NCBI GenBank assembly: GCA_965178125.1
Contig: OZ237738.1
Span: 1,550,001-1,614,000, forward strand
Length of the DNA stretch: 64,000 nt
DNA from: Bilabrum cf. latius
Taxonomy: Eukaryota; Bigyra: Bicosoecida; Bigyra; Bicosoecida
Direction: 5' to 3'
The translations under genes and the position numbers were made by a program. The notes below the pieces were generated by a model. It was given only the letters and a program-made list of their open reading frames with translations, was not told where the DNA came from and ran no database searches. This document shows positions 1-11,200 of this stretch, one piece after another (position 1 is the stretch's first letter; every line of letters begins with the position of its first letter).

Positions 1-25
1 TGAAATAAACTACAGGCTAATGTTG

Positions 26-1231
26 TCACGCAGTCTCGTTCCAAGCCCAGGGCCTCGTCGGGTCCGGCCTCCCCGCCGCGTGCTGCTGCAGCACTGCCAG
101 TAGCTCCAGGGCCGCCTCCTTGGGCTGGTAGTCCACGTCAAAGGGGAGCGGGTACTGGTCCGTCCCCAGCCATGTGCGCCTGTCCGTGAATCCCCACGCG
201 ATGAACGCGTTGCAGCCGGGCCCCTTGCCCGGCTCGCTGGCCTTGGCCGCCAGGCACGCCGTGAGCGCGTCCCCGTATACCTTGGCTTGCTTCTCCCTCT
301 CTTTCTGGTTCTCGGCCCCGGGCCCGCACTTGGGGCAGCGCACGTCCATCTCTGTGATCTGCGAGGCCAGGCCCATGGCGGCGAGCTGCTTTAGGTTCGC
401 GAGCACCTCCTGCGGGTTGCGCGGCTGGTCCACCGTGACGTGCATCTGCAGCCCCACGCCGTCGATGGGGATGCCCTTGGCCTGCATGTCCTTCACGTAC
501 TCCACCTGCCGCTGGGACTTGTACGAGTCGGCCTGCTCCGCGCCGTAGTCGTTCACGAACAGAGCCAGGGCCGGCCAGCCGTCGGGGGTCTGCCGGCCCA
601 GCCCCGCGGCATCGCGCGCGGCCCCCGCCGCCTGGAATGCCACGTGGACGTAATCGGGGAGCTTGGGGTACCAGGTGTTGTTCTTCAGGTCTGCGTGCGC
701 CGGCCAGCACTGCTCGGTGCTCTGGCAGAACGGCTCGTTGACCACGTCCGTCACGAAGGGGATCTGGCCGACCGAATGGATCATCTCCGTCACGTGCTGT
801 GTGAGGGCCTGCTTCAGCTCCGCGCCGTCGAGGTTCTTGAGCCAGTCAGGGTTGTAGCTACCCCAGCAGAGATTGTGCAATCGGACATTCCCTTGCATGA
901 TGTCGTGCGACCACTTCTAGCTGTATGAACACTCAGTGGTGTTTAGGGCCGCCGGGGGCGGCAGCGGCTGCGTCTCTTGCCACTTGCAGCCGTTGCCCAG
1001 CACCGTCGTGTCGAACTACGTTTTCAATGTGTACTCATACATGGGATCGGACTAGTTCACCATGAACTTGTAGTTGTGCTCGGCGCCAATATAGATCCCA
1101 GCAGCGAGCGCCGCTTCGCGCAGCGTTTGGTTCATTTTCTGCAGACCGACATGCTTGTACAGCAGCTCTGCAGTACTGGTTCCAAGTGTGCTAAGAACGA
1201 ATGCCGCAGCAGCAGCTGTTGAGACCTTCAT
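26..1231 (-). CDS. Secreted GH10 endo-1,4-beta-xylanase (3 in-frame TAG read as Gln)
   Basis: Glycoside hydrolase family 10 enzyme, expected to cut the beta-1,4 backbone of xylan outside the cell. The ATG at 1231 gives a signal peptide rich in Ala/Val (MKVSTAAAAAFVLS...). The N-terminal core has YIGAEHNYKF and VLGNGCKW, then VRLHNLCWG. The acid/base Glu lies in TDVVNEPF and the nucleophile Glu in ITEMDVRC, both typical of GH10. The reading frame is continuous for 401 codons except for TAG at 1052-1054, 1016-1018 and 917-919. It ends in TGA at 26-28. The segments on both sides of each TAG are conserved GH10 sequence, so the TAGs are inside the gene and not its end. No intron is seen. The gene is divergent from a truncated coiled-coil gene copy starting at 1350, with 118 bp between the two ATGs. 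Confidence 0.9.
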
Positions 1232-1349
1232 TGAACCAATTTTTGCCGCAGTTGCACCTTGGTGCATCCCAAGCAGCCTGCTGAGCGTGACGATGACGCG
1301 CCTTGGATCCACACACACACACTACACTGTCGCCCACGAAGCACTCGCA
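1232..1349. promoter_or_regulatory. Short divergent intergenic region
   Basis: 118 bp separate the xylanase ATG (1231, minus) from the ATG of a truncated coiled-coil gene copy (1350, plus). The stretch contains a short CA-dinucleotide run at about 1310-1322. It must hold the xylanase promoter, but I recognise no specific factor site. Confidence 0.4.
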
Positions 1350-1456
1350 ATGATGCGACCCATGATGCACAATACTCGCTGGTCTGGACATCATCTGCCT
1401 CGATAGGTTCGCAGCTATTCCGCATGTACGTGTGCTACAAACGTGCCTACCGTACA
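1350..1456 (+). pseudogene. 5' fragment of the tandem coiled-coil gene (copy 0)
   Basis: The first 35 or so codons match the N-terminus of the complete copies at 2365 and 4182. It starts with two Met codons, then Arg-rich sequence with TRWSGHHLPRQVR after reading TAG 1404-1406 as Gln; the complete copies have TRWFGHHLSRQ. The match stops near 1456, where a duplicated SCC2 3' end begins. The membrane and coiled-coil parts are missing. It is best explained as a truncated leftover of the tandem duplication. Whether a short peptide is still made is unknown. Confidence 0.6.
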
Positions 1457-1461
1457 CCAAA

Positions 1462-2079
1462 TCAATCATCGTCGTTCGTGAGATCGAGAGGCACCGACTG
1501 GGTCCCTTCAATGCCCTCCACGGCCTCCCTCACCCTGGCCTGCGCGCGAGCAGCGGCCCCGCGCTGAGGCCGGGAGGCCCTTGCGGCGGCAGCCACGCTG
1601 GCGCTGACACCTCCATCATGTTCGCCCTCGGAGCCGTTGCCATCATTATCATCGTGGTCCTCGTCTTCATCGTCTTCATCGCTGTCCACCCACTGCGCCT
1701 GCCTCTTGCGCCCCTTGCCCCTGCCCCTGCCCGTCGACCTGCCGCCCCTGCCACTGCCCCTGCCCCTGCTCCTGCCCCTGCCCCTGCCCCTGCCCCTGCC
1801 CCTGGAGCTGCGGAGCTTGCTGGCAGCCTTGCGGCGGCTGGCGGGCTTGCGAGAGGCGCCGCGCCCTCCCGCTCCCTTCCTTGCGGAACCGGGCGCCCCG
1901 GCCCCACCCATCGCACCAAGCGACACGGGCAACTCGGCGGCCCCATCGGCCCGGGCCAGCCGCAGGCAGGCACGAGCCAGACGAGCGGCCTCTGCGACTG
2001 GAGAGAACTGGCACCAGGGTGCTTCGCCACTCGTCACGCCGCAATCGGAGACGCTGCACCCCGCCTCGTCCACACAGGC
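1462..2079 (-). pseudogene. Duplicated SCC2 3'-end fragment (tail copy A)
   Basis: Nearly identical to the last roughly 600 bp of the SCC2-like gene (5201-5806), including the Gly-Arg repeat, the acidic run and the C-terminus LDLTNDDD followed by TGA at 1462-1464. Identity to the real gene stops abruptly at about 2079, right after the codons for VDEAGC. Beyond that lies the promoter region of the next coiled-coil gene copy. The minus frame happens to stay open past this point, but it lacks the rest of SCC2. I treat it as a gene fragment created by tandem duplication. Confidence 0.75.
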
Positions 2080-2364
2080 CAGACGAGGAACATATGGCCG
2101 GTCCCACATGCTACCAGCTGGCAAAGCTTGTTCCGGAATATCGAACCTTCCATGAGGCGTCTGGCGCGCCTCCCGCCGTGCTTGCCGCTCGGACGAAAAG
2201 TTTAGACTGTCGAAGCATGGCATGCCAATTCCCACAGCCCAGGACCGGTAGAAGCCCGGAGCCAGGGCTCGAGGTTTCGAGGTTCCGGCGGTGCAAGCGC
2301 GGCGCCAGCAAGTCGGCGTCTTGCGACTCGGTGCGCAGGAAGTGTTTTTCGCGAAACACTTGCC

Positions 2365-3081
2365 ATGATGCGAGCCGCGAAGCATACTCGCTGGTTTGGA
2401 CATCATCTGTCTCGCTAGGTTCGCATCGTTCCTGCACTGAGTGCCACATGCGTTGAAAACATTGTTACCGACCCTCATGCAGCGGTGCACACTTCCAGTG
2501 CAGCTTTAGGGGTTCAAGCAGACCTAGAGGCAATTGCAGCTAAGTCTTCTGCTTTCTGGACAGGCCTGGCTCTACTGGGTGCTGGGGGTGGTGCAGTGCT
2601 CATCGCGGTTGGAATTCGCGATTACGCGGTGGACCAGAAGCAGACTGAGATACAAAAACTGGAAACGAAGCTGGAGAGCAAAATGAACGAGAATACAGCC
2701 CGTATCGAGAATCGCATGGACAAGATGGAGTGGAAGCTTGACCACAAGCTGGACAAGATGGAGTGGAAGCTTGACCACAAGCTGGACAAGATGGAGTGGA
2801 AGCTTGACCACAAGCTGGACAAGATGGAGTGGTAGCTTGACCACAAGCTGGACAAGATGGAGTGGAAGCTGGACAAGATGGAGTGGAAGCTTGACCACAA
2901 GATGGACATGGTGCTGAGCATTCTTGCGATGCAGGCATCATCAGCTGGAAGGCTCGGCACTCCTCCTGCCGCCGGGACGGATGGTGTATCCACGGATAGT
3001 CCAAATCCTGGCAGTGGGGGTGGAAGTGCGGGCGGAGCTGACGTTAATCCCGAAGAGGATGGGCGCGATGGCAGGGTATGA
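2365..3081 (+). CDS. Membrane-anchored coiled-coil protein with 14-residue repeats (copy A)
   Basis: 238 aa by the UAG = Gln reading. The N-terminus is rich in Arg, His and Ser and poor in acidic residues (MMRAAKHTRWFGHHLSRQ), like a mitochondrial presequence. A single membrane segment follows at about residues 67-88 (TGLALLGAGGGAVLIAVGIR). Next comes a charged coiled coil built of tandem copies of LDKMEWKLDHK, and a Gly/Asp-rich tail. In-frame TAGs are at 2416-2418 and 2833-2835; the second sits where sister repeat units have Lys. The gene ends in TGA at 3079-3081. It resembles organellar inner-membrane coiled-coil proteins in plan, but I do not recognise the family. The SCC2 tail copy B ends 248 bp downstream on the other strand. 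Confidence 0.65.
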
Positions 3082-3329
3082 CAGTAGGGAGTCGTGAACA
3101 GGTGAACGTGGTTCACGAGTCGAGCCGGGTTGTTGTGTGTTGTTGAGTTGTTGAACAGATTACTAATGGATTTGCACGTACTGTTAGGCGTCACGAAGCC
3201 GCTGTTGATTTTCCTCCATCCATGCCACCCCACCGCAAGTTGAAAAGTTGACGGTGATGGCCGAGGCTACGCAATGGATGGCTCAGGCTGCGCCGAGAAT
3301 CGGAATTCTGTTGACTGGCGTATACCAAA

Positions 3330-3896
3330 TCAATCATCGTCGTTCGTGAGATCAAGGGGCACCGACTGGGTCCCTTCAATGCCCTCCACGGCCTCCCTCA
3401 CCCTGGCCTGCGCGCGAGCAGCGGCCCCGCGCTGAGGCCGGGAGGCCCTTGCGGCGGCAGCCACGCTGGCGCTGACACCTCCATCATGATCGCCCTCGGA
3501 GCCGTTGCCATCATTATCATCGTGGTCCTCGTCTTCATCGTCTTCATCGCTGTCCGCCCACTGCGCCTGCCTCTTGCGCCCCTTGCCCCTGCCCCTGCCC
3601 CTGCCCCTGCCCCTGCCCCTGGAGCTGCGGGGCTTGCTGGCAGCCTTGCGGCGGCTGGCGGGCTTGCGAGAGGCGCCGCGCCCTCCCGCTCCCTTCCTTG
3701 CGGAACCGGGCGCCCCGGCCCCACCCATCGCACCAAGCGACACGGGCAACTCGGCGGCCCCATCGGCCCGGGCCAGCCGCAGGCAGGCACGAGCCAGACG
3801 AGCGGCCTCTGCGACTGGAGAGAACTGGCCCCGGGGTGCTTCGCCACTCGTCACGCCGCAATCGGAGACGCTGCATCCCGCCTCGTCCACACAGGC
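3330..3896 (-). pseudogene. Duplicated SCC2 3'-end fragment (tail copy B)
   Basis: Second duplicated copy of the SCC2 C-terminal coding region. It matches 5201-5806 including the acidic run and LDLTNDDD-TGA (3330-3332). It has fewer Gly-Arg repeat units than tail copy A or the functional gene. It breaks off at the same point as copy A, right after VDEAGC. Spacing between the three tail copies is about 1.87 kb, which defines the duplication period. Confidence 0.75.
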
Positions 3897-4181
3897 CAGA
3901 CGAGGAACATATGGCCGGTCCCACATGCCACCAGCTGGCAAAGCTTGTTCCGGAATATTGAACCTTCCATGAGGCGTCTGGCGCGCCTCCCGCCGTGCTT
4001 GCCGCTCGGACGAAAAGTTTAGACTGTCGAAGCATGGCATGCCAATTCCCACAGCCCAGGACCGGTAGAAGCCCGGAGCCAGGGCTCGAGGTTTCGAGGT
4101 TCCGGCGGTGCAAGCGCGGCGCCAGCAAGTCGGCGTCTTTCGACTCGGTGCGCAGGAAGTGTTTTTCGCGAAACACTTGCC

Positions 4182-4919
4182 ATGATGCGAGCCGCGAAGC
4201 ATACTCGCTGGTTTGGACATCATCTGTCTCGCTAGGCTCGCATCGTTCCTGCATATACGTGGTTAACAAGGCACCTGAGTGCCACATGCGTAGTAAACAG
4301 TGTTTCCGACCCTCATGCAGCGGTGCACACTTCCAGTGCAGCTTTAGGGGTTCAAGCAGACCTAGAGGCAATTGCAGCTAAGTCTTCTGCTTTCTGGACA
4401 GGCCTGGCTCTACTGGGTGCTGGGGGCGGTGCAGTGCTCATCGCGGTTGGAATTCGCGATTACGCGGTGGACCACAAGCAGACTGAGATACAAAAACTGG
4501 AAACGAAGCTGGAGAGCAAAATGAACAAGAATACAGCCCGTATCGAGAATCGCATGGACAAGATGGAGTAGAAGCTTGACCACAAGCTGGATAAGATGGA
4601 GTGGAAGCTTGACCACAAGCTGGACAAGATGGAGTGGAAGCTTGACCACAAGCTGGACAAGATGGAGTGGAAGCTTGACCACAAGCTGGACAAGATGGAG
4701 TGGAAGCTGGACAAGATGGAGTAGAAGCTTGACCACAAGATGGACATGGTGCTGAGCATTCTTGCGATGCAGGCATCATCAGCTGGAAGGGTCGGCACTC
4801 CTCCTGCCGCCGGGACGGATGGTGTATCCACGGATAGTCCAAATCCTGGCAGTGGGGGTGGAAGTGCGGGCGGAGCTGACGTTAATCCCGAAGAGGATGG
4901 GCGCGATGGCAGGGTATGA
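4182..4919 (+). CDS. Membrane-anchored coiled-coil protein with 14-residue repeats (copy B)
   Basis: 245 aa paralogue of the gene at 2365 with the same plan: basic presequence-like N-terminus, one membrane segment, repeats of LDKMEWKLDHK, Gly/Asp tail, TGA at 4917-4919. It carries seven extra residues near the N-terminus compared with copy A. In-frame TAGs are at 4233-4235, 4569-4571 and 4722-4724. The first is shared with copies 0 and A. The other two replace Trp codons (TGG) of the repeat, so two repeat units should read KMEQKLDHK. If UAG were a stop, the protein would be cut before the coiled coil. Function unknown. Confidence 0.6.
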
Positions 4920-4976
4920 CAGTAGGGAGTCGTGCACAGGTGAACGTCACGGTGGCTCACGAGTCGAGTCGAGCCG

Positions 4977-5025
4977 AGTTGTTGAGTTGTTGAGTTGTTG
5001 AGTTGTTGAGTTGTTGAGTTGTTGA
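4977..5025. repeat. 8-bp tandem repeat (GTTGTTGA)n
   Basis: Five to six consecutive copies of GTTGTTGA lie between the convergent 3' ends of coiled-coil copy B and SCC2. The matching spacer after copy A (about 3125-3155) has a shorter, less regular version, so the array has expanded since the duplication. Confidence 0.85.
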
Positions 5026-5200
5026 ACAGATTACTAATGGATTTGCGCGTACTGTTTGGCGTCACGAAGCCGCTGGTGATTTTCCTCCATCCATGCCACC
5101 CCACCGCAAGTTGAAAAGTTGACGGTGATGGCCGAGGCTACGCAATGGATGGCTCAGGCTGCGCCGAGAATCGGAATTCTGTTGACTGGCGTACACCAAA

Positions 5201-8200
5201 TCAATCATCGTCGTTCGTGAGATCAAGGGGCACCGACTGGGTCCCTTCGGTGCCCTCCACGGCCTCCCTCACCCTGGCCTGCGCGCGAGCAGCGGCCCCG
5301 CGCTGAGGCCGGGAGGCCCTTGCGGCGGCAGCCACGCTGGCGCTGACACCTCCATCATGTTCGCCTTCGGAGCCGTTGCCATCATTATCATCATGGTCCT
5401 CGTCTTCATCGTCTTCATCGCTGTCCGCCCGCTGCGCCTGCCTCTTGCGCCCCTTGCCCCTGCCCCTGCCCGTCGACCTGCCGCCCCTGCCCCTGCCCCT
5501 GCCCCTGCCCCTGCCCCTGCCCCTGCCCCTCGAGCTGCGGGGCTTGCTGGCAGCCTTGCGGCGGCTGGCGGGCTTGCGAGAGGCGCCGCGCCCTCCCGCT
5601 CCCTTCCTTGCGGAACCGGGCGCCCCGGCCCCACCCATCGCACCAAGCGACACGGGCAACTCGGCGGCCCCATCGGCCCGGGCCAGCCGCAGGCAGGCAC
5701 GAGCCAGACGAGCGGCCTCTGCGACTGGAGGGAACTGGCCTCGGGGTGCTTCGCCACTCGTCACGCCGCAATCGGAGACGCTGCACCCCGCCTCGTCCAC
5801 ACAGGCGGGCAGCTCCTCCGCCGCCAGCGCCAGCGCGACTTGGAAGGAGGGCAGGGGCCCGCCCCCTCTGATCCTAGGGGTCTCGTTGGCCGACGTGGCC
5901 GGACCCCTGGCCCCCCTGCCCCCTCTCGGGGGCACGAATGCCTCGATCTTCTTCTGGCTCAGGTCGTAGGCTCTGCGCAGGGCATCCCTGGCCCTCGCCA
6001 GGACGCACAGCTCGGAGCATTCCAGCACAAGTGCCCAGGCGCGGCGCCGGGCTGCAGCGCTCCCTGCCGCGACATGTGCCTTGCCTCTCGCGCGAGCCGC
6101 ACCCGGCGCGCCGCTGCCCCCCTGCAGCGAGTCCATGTCCAGCGGTGGCGAGCCCATGGTGTCCGTGAGCATGAGCTCCTCTCTCACCAGCGAGGAGACA
6201 CCCCCTTCATCCCCACCGTCCTCGTCCTCCTCCTCATCGCCCCCTTCACCCTCCATAGCAACCTGCTCCTGGGCACCTGCCCCGGCAGCCGCTGGCGGCT
6301 CCTCTTCGTCGTCGGCGTCATCGCCCGGTCCGCGCGGGGGCAGCTCATGCCCAGCCCTCCCAGCCTCGGCCTTGGCCAGCCGCAGCAGTGCGCGAGGGGC
6401 CAGCTCGCCGCGCCTCGCCAGCCGCTCGGACGCCGCCCGCACGGCCAGCAGGACGGCCTCCTCAGTGTCCAGGGGCAGGGAGGCCAGTGCCTCGCCCACG
6501 AAGCGGAGGAAGCTGCGGCGGTGCCTCTGCACCCGGGCGCTCGCAAGAGCCGCGGCCTGCTGCGGGGGCAGTGCCAGCTACCTGGCGATCCTCTGTATGG
6601 CCGCCTCTGCGGGGCAGGGCACGGCCCTCGAGTCAAGCAAGGACATGACACCACGGACAGTGGCATCTCTCAGACGAGGAGCCCCCTGCCGCAGGCACTC
6701 GGCCCAGAGGGTGGTGGTGAGTGCTGGCCGAGGCAGGCGGGCAGAGGCCTCCCCCGCCCGACTGGCGGTCGCCACGGCGCGGGCCCTCCTCGCTGCGAGC
6801 TCGTCTTGCTGCTGCTGCTGCTGCTGCTGCTTGTGGTTGGACCCGTTGCCACCGTCCTGGGCTTCTCCTGATCCAGCCGCAGATGCTGTGCCTGCAGCGG
6901 AGACGGCACCGGCGGTCCGATCAGCCTCTCCGGCCAGCGTCTGCGAGGCAAAAAAGGCCTCCAGCTCAAGGGGTGCCGGGCTCGGGGGTAGGCCGGGAGT
7001 CCCCGCGGGGCCCGTCGCCGCCAGCTGCATCGTGGGCTCCACCGCGGTCGAAGCGCCCATGTGCAGCATCTGCAGGGCGAAGCCGTCCACCATCCCGCGG
7101 GTGAGTCCATTCCAGACTGCGTGCGGGTGCTTCTGCGTGATGCGGGCGCACACCTTGGAGGCCTGGGCACGGGCGCGCTTCTGCCGCCGCAGTGCCACTT
7201 GCCACTCCTGCGCCCTGCGCGCCTCGTGCTGCTGCCGCTGTACCAGAGCCTGCTGCTGCTGATGCTGCTGCTGCTGGGTGCTTCCATCGCTGGGTGCCGG
7301 AGGAGAAGGCACGGCCGCGGGTGGGGGCGGCAGCACGAACTGCAGGGCGCACAGGGGCGCCGCGGCTTCCTCTGGCCCCGCCACACCCTGCGACAGGGCC
7401 TCATCCACCAGGTTGAGAGCTGCCTGACGGATGGCATGCCTCGAGTCGAAGAGCATCCCCCGTAGCAAGGGAAGGTGCTTCTGCACGCAGCCCAGCAGCA
7501 CAGAAACGTCTCTGTCTCCCAGCGCCATCACGGCGGCGTGGGTGGGACCCGTGCCACTCGAGGACGAGGACGCGGACGAGGACGAGGACGAGGGTGCTGC
7601 TGCTGGAGCCCCTGCCCCCCCTGCCCCCTGCCTGGCAGCGAGCCCCTGCTTGGCCCTCTCGTCGTGCGCCCGCAGCAGCTCCAGGAAGCCCACGAGCACA
7701 GTCCGCCGGAGGGTAGGGTCCCTGTGCCCCGCCGCGTGCTCCACGAGACGCTCGGCCGCGGGGGCCAGCACAGCCCGGGGGCACTGTGCCCCGAGGAACA
7801 AGAGGCCGCGGAGGCACCGGGCCTGCAGGGTGGGGTCGGGCACGGCCGTCCACGACAGCAGCATGGCTCCCACCGCCTCGTGGGCGGAGGAGGGGCGCAG
7901 CGCAAGGTCCACGGGCGCATTGGCCAGTCCCGCGAGAGGGGGGCCATCCAGCGGGTCGCCATACCCCGCCCCACCAAAGGCCCTGGAGCGGGGCGAGCCC
8001 TGTCCGTCGGCAGGGGCGCTGCCCTAGCGCGAATTCGCCCCGGCAATGCGCCCCGGCCTGCCCTCCGCACCCCCGTGCATGGGGGGCTGCCCCCCTGGCG
8101 GCGTGCCCCGCGAGCCCTCGCCGCCACTTCCCTCGTCGTCCTCGTACTGCTCCTCGTCCCCGATCGGGTCCTCGTCTCGCCCCGCATCCCCCCCATCTCC

Positions 8201-11200
8201 AAGGCCCAGCCTGCTTGCCAGCTTGATGCCTGCTCCAGCAGAAGAAGGGATCACACCATCCCCACCCCTGCCCGCCGCAGACTTGACCGGGGTGCCCACC
8301 CCGTGCCCCTCCTCGCTCGGCCCCTGCCCACCCCCGGTGCCTACCCCCGGGCCATCGTCGGGCAGGTCAAACCGCACGAAGCGGCACAGCAGGCCCACCC
8401 CGTACAGAGCCACCTGCACCCCCCTGTGCATCTCCACCCGCTGCCGCAGCCCCTTGGTCCAGATGCGGCGCACCTCGGCGAGGATCTGCCTGCGCCTCTG
8501 AGGGCTGCCGGCCGCCTTCTGCAGCGCGGCCTGGTTCCGCTTCCGCAGCAGCTCTTCGGCTGCCCTTGCCTCCTGCAGGGCCCGCCACCACTGCGTCAGC
8601 ATGCCCCGGGCCCAGCCGCGGAGGGAGCGCGCCGTGTTCCCTGCCGCGGGTCCGGCCGATACCGGGCTGGCCCCAGGCATGGGCGATCCGGGGGCCGCGT
8701 CACTGGCCACGTCACCGCCGGCGGCCTTGCCTCCTCCCGCCTGTTCCCCCGCGCCATCTCCTCCCATTTCCACCCCGTCCTCCTCCTTGGGCTCGGGTTC
8801 CTCGATGCCCAGCAGCTCCCGGGCCGCTCGCGCAGAGGTGGGGTACTCCGCTGGGAACGCGTCCGAGGCGAGCACGGCTGCACCCAGCAGAGCCGCGGAT
8901 GCCTCCATGAGGGCGGGCTGCATGGAGCCGTGCAGCAGGGCGTGCACCTCCAGCACGCAGCCAGCTAGCACCTCCCGGGCGGGCGGGTGCCACTGCTGGA
9001 GCAGCGTGGCGAGCGTCAGGCAGGCGCGGTGCTGCAGTCGCCAGGTGAGCGAGCGCCACCCGTCCGGTGGGCTGGCAGCGCCGCTGGCCGTGGGACCCTC
9101 CTCGGTTGTTGTCTGTGGAGTCCTCAGCAAAGCCAAGATGGCTCTCACGTGGGGCATGACCAGCCGCGCGTCAGCCTCCGCAAGGATCTGCAGGGCCGCA
9201 GCTGCACCCCCGGCCTGCTCCCAGCGCCAGAGGGACAGGCCCTCCTGCGTGCTCTCCTCCTCGCTGCGGGGGTCCTCTGCCGATGCGGCCGTGGCGGCAG
9301 CTGCAGAGGCTCCCTTGGCCATGGCCGCGCTGCGCCGCTGCACCCTTCTCAGCTGAGACACCTCGATGACCGCCGATGTCAGCTCTCCCCCGTCGGCCGG
9401 CTTGGCGCGGGAGACACCGAGTCGTAGGGCGTGCAGCCAGCGCACCAGGGAGCTCGCGAGTGCCGATGCCTGCGCCCATGCAGAGTCCAGGCCTGTCCCG
9501 TCCGGCCCTGCATCCATGGCTGCCTCCGCAGTGGCTGCCTGGTCGTCAGCGTCTTGCGGGGGGGAGGAGGGTCCTCCCGACTCGTCTTCCTTGGGGTCCT
9601 GCATGGGTGGCTGGTGCTGCTGGTGCTGCTGGTGCTGCTTGGACTGCCGGGCCTGCAAGCTGCGCCCCCGGCTGCCCGACCCCGCCCCCGCCCTGCGCCT
9701 GCCTGATCCAGGGCCTCTCGATGACGAGGAGGGGGACGGGGATGGGGCGGGCAAGGTGGAGGACGAGGAGGAGAGCTTCCCATTGCCCGTGCCTGGGGGC
9801 CCCTCTGCTGCCGCCCTCTCCACCAGCCGGACCAGGGAGGACCTGAGCCACCCAAGGTCTGCCCCTTCCCCTATGGACCGGGAGCCGCAGGACCGCAGGC
9901 AGCGGGCAGCCACCGCGGCGATCTCCGCGGCGCGGGCGTCCACCTCCCTGACGGCCGCCAGCGCCTCTGAGGTGGGGCCGGTGGACGAGGCCGGCTACCG
10001 GCGCGATCCCTTGCCCCTCGCACGGACGCTCCCTGCGGCCGCCCTGGCGGCGTTGCTGGGCGGGGCTCCCCAGATGGCGTCAAAGGTGGCGGCCACGTCG
10101 GCGTGCACAGAGTCCTCCTCCTCCTCGTCCGAGGCCAGGCGCATGAGGGCCTGCAGGGCTTGCAGCCGGTGCGAGCGGCTCTCCGCCGCCTGTTTCTGGG
10201 ACTTGACTCCGCCCTTGGCCTGCAGTCGGGACAGCGCGCCCGCCGACAGGGCGCCAGCAGAGAGCGCCCCCCTCAGGATGGCGATGGCCGCCCTCCGCAC
10301 ACTCACCCCATCGTCCTGCAGGCGGGACAGGATCGGGCCCAGGTAGGCCTTGAGCGTGCCCTGACCATGGGCCTGGGCCTAGGCCCCTTGCTCCTGTGCC
10401 CCATGCTCACTCTCATCGCCGCCCTCCTGTTCCCCAGCACGCCTGGCCTCTTCCGCCACGCAGTCGCCCACCACTGCGAGCGCCTCCGCGCGCACGGACC
10501 GGCCGGCATCCGAGAAGCACGAGCTGACCGCAGCTCTAACCCGCTCATCAGATAGCACGGATGCGTCACCCTGGGCTACGCTCCGCAGTGCCCTGAGGGC
10601 GTGCTGCTTGACCTTGGCCCCTCCCGCCTGGAAGCTTGCCAGCAGCTGGTGCAGCATGGAGGCTGCGGCGGTTGCCATGGGACCGCACGAGGCGTCCTGC
10701 GATAGGTGGGAACAAAATGAATCGTACGAGGCGACACTGTCAGAGTACCATGCATCAGCAACCCTCCGCGGATTGAAGGCAAGGCACCAGAATGCAATGC
10801 TTGCAAACAAAAAAAGCTGCGCTACCGACTGCGAGGATTGAACTCGCGACCCCCAGTTTACAAGACTGGTGCTCTACCACTGAGCTAAACCGGCGTCATC
10901 CATCGTCGCGAATACAAAAAATACAATAAAAGGAAAATCAGCCGCAATACTCACATGCCACGAGAACGCGAAGACGGCTCGCTCGCATGCAACCTGGCAT
11001 CCGCGGCGCTGCATCGGGGCAACCTTTGCAATCGTCCATTCAGCCTCCCATAGGCTCCTGTGAAATCAGAGTAGTCATGAAGCAGGACTCGGGTCCTCGG
11101 TGAAGACGGCAATGAGAGCGGAGGAGTCGACCTTGAACAATCTCACAACTCAGTGTCAGAATCGGCTGCCATGGCATCATGCATCCACTGAGCTAGCCAG

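Larger units (their letters stand above)
1350..5806. repeat. Tandem segmental duplication, unit about 1.87 kb
   Basis: The same block occurs repeatedly: promoter region plus coiled-coil gene on the plus strand, a spacer, then the 3' end of SCC2 on the minus strand. Boundaries are at about 1457, 3325 and 5196 (start of the SCC2 tails) and at 2079, 3896 and 5806 (break right after the bases CACACAGGC). Only the last unit joins the full SCC2 gene. The first unit has lost most of its coiled-coil gene. Confidence 0.85.

Noticed and set aside
1462-4223. Long minus-strand frames of about 300 codons joining the SCC2 tails A and B to upstream sequence
   Set aside because: The upstream part lies antisense to the promoter and 5' end of the coiled-coil gene and resembles no protein. 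It looks open by chance at the duplication break.
5357-8968. Long plus-strand frames opposite SCC2, and similar ones elsewhere
   Set aside because: High GC makes antisense frames long. They have no recognisable domains, while the minus frame carries NIPBL-like blocks.
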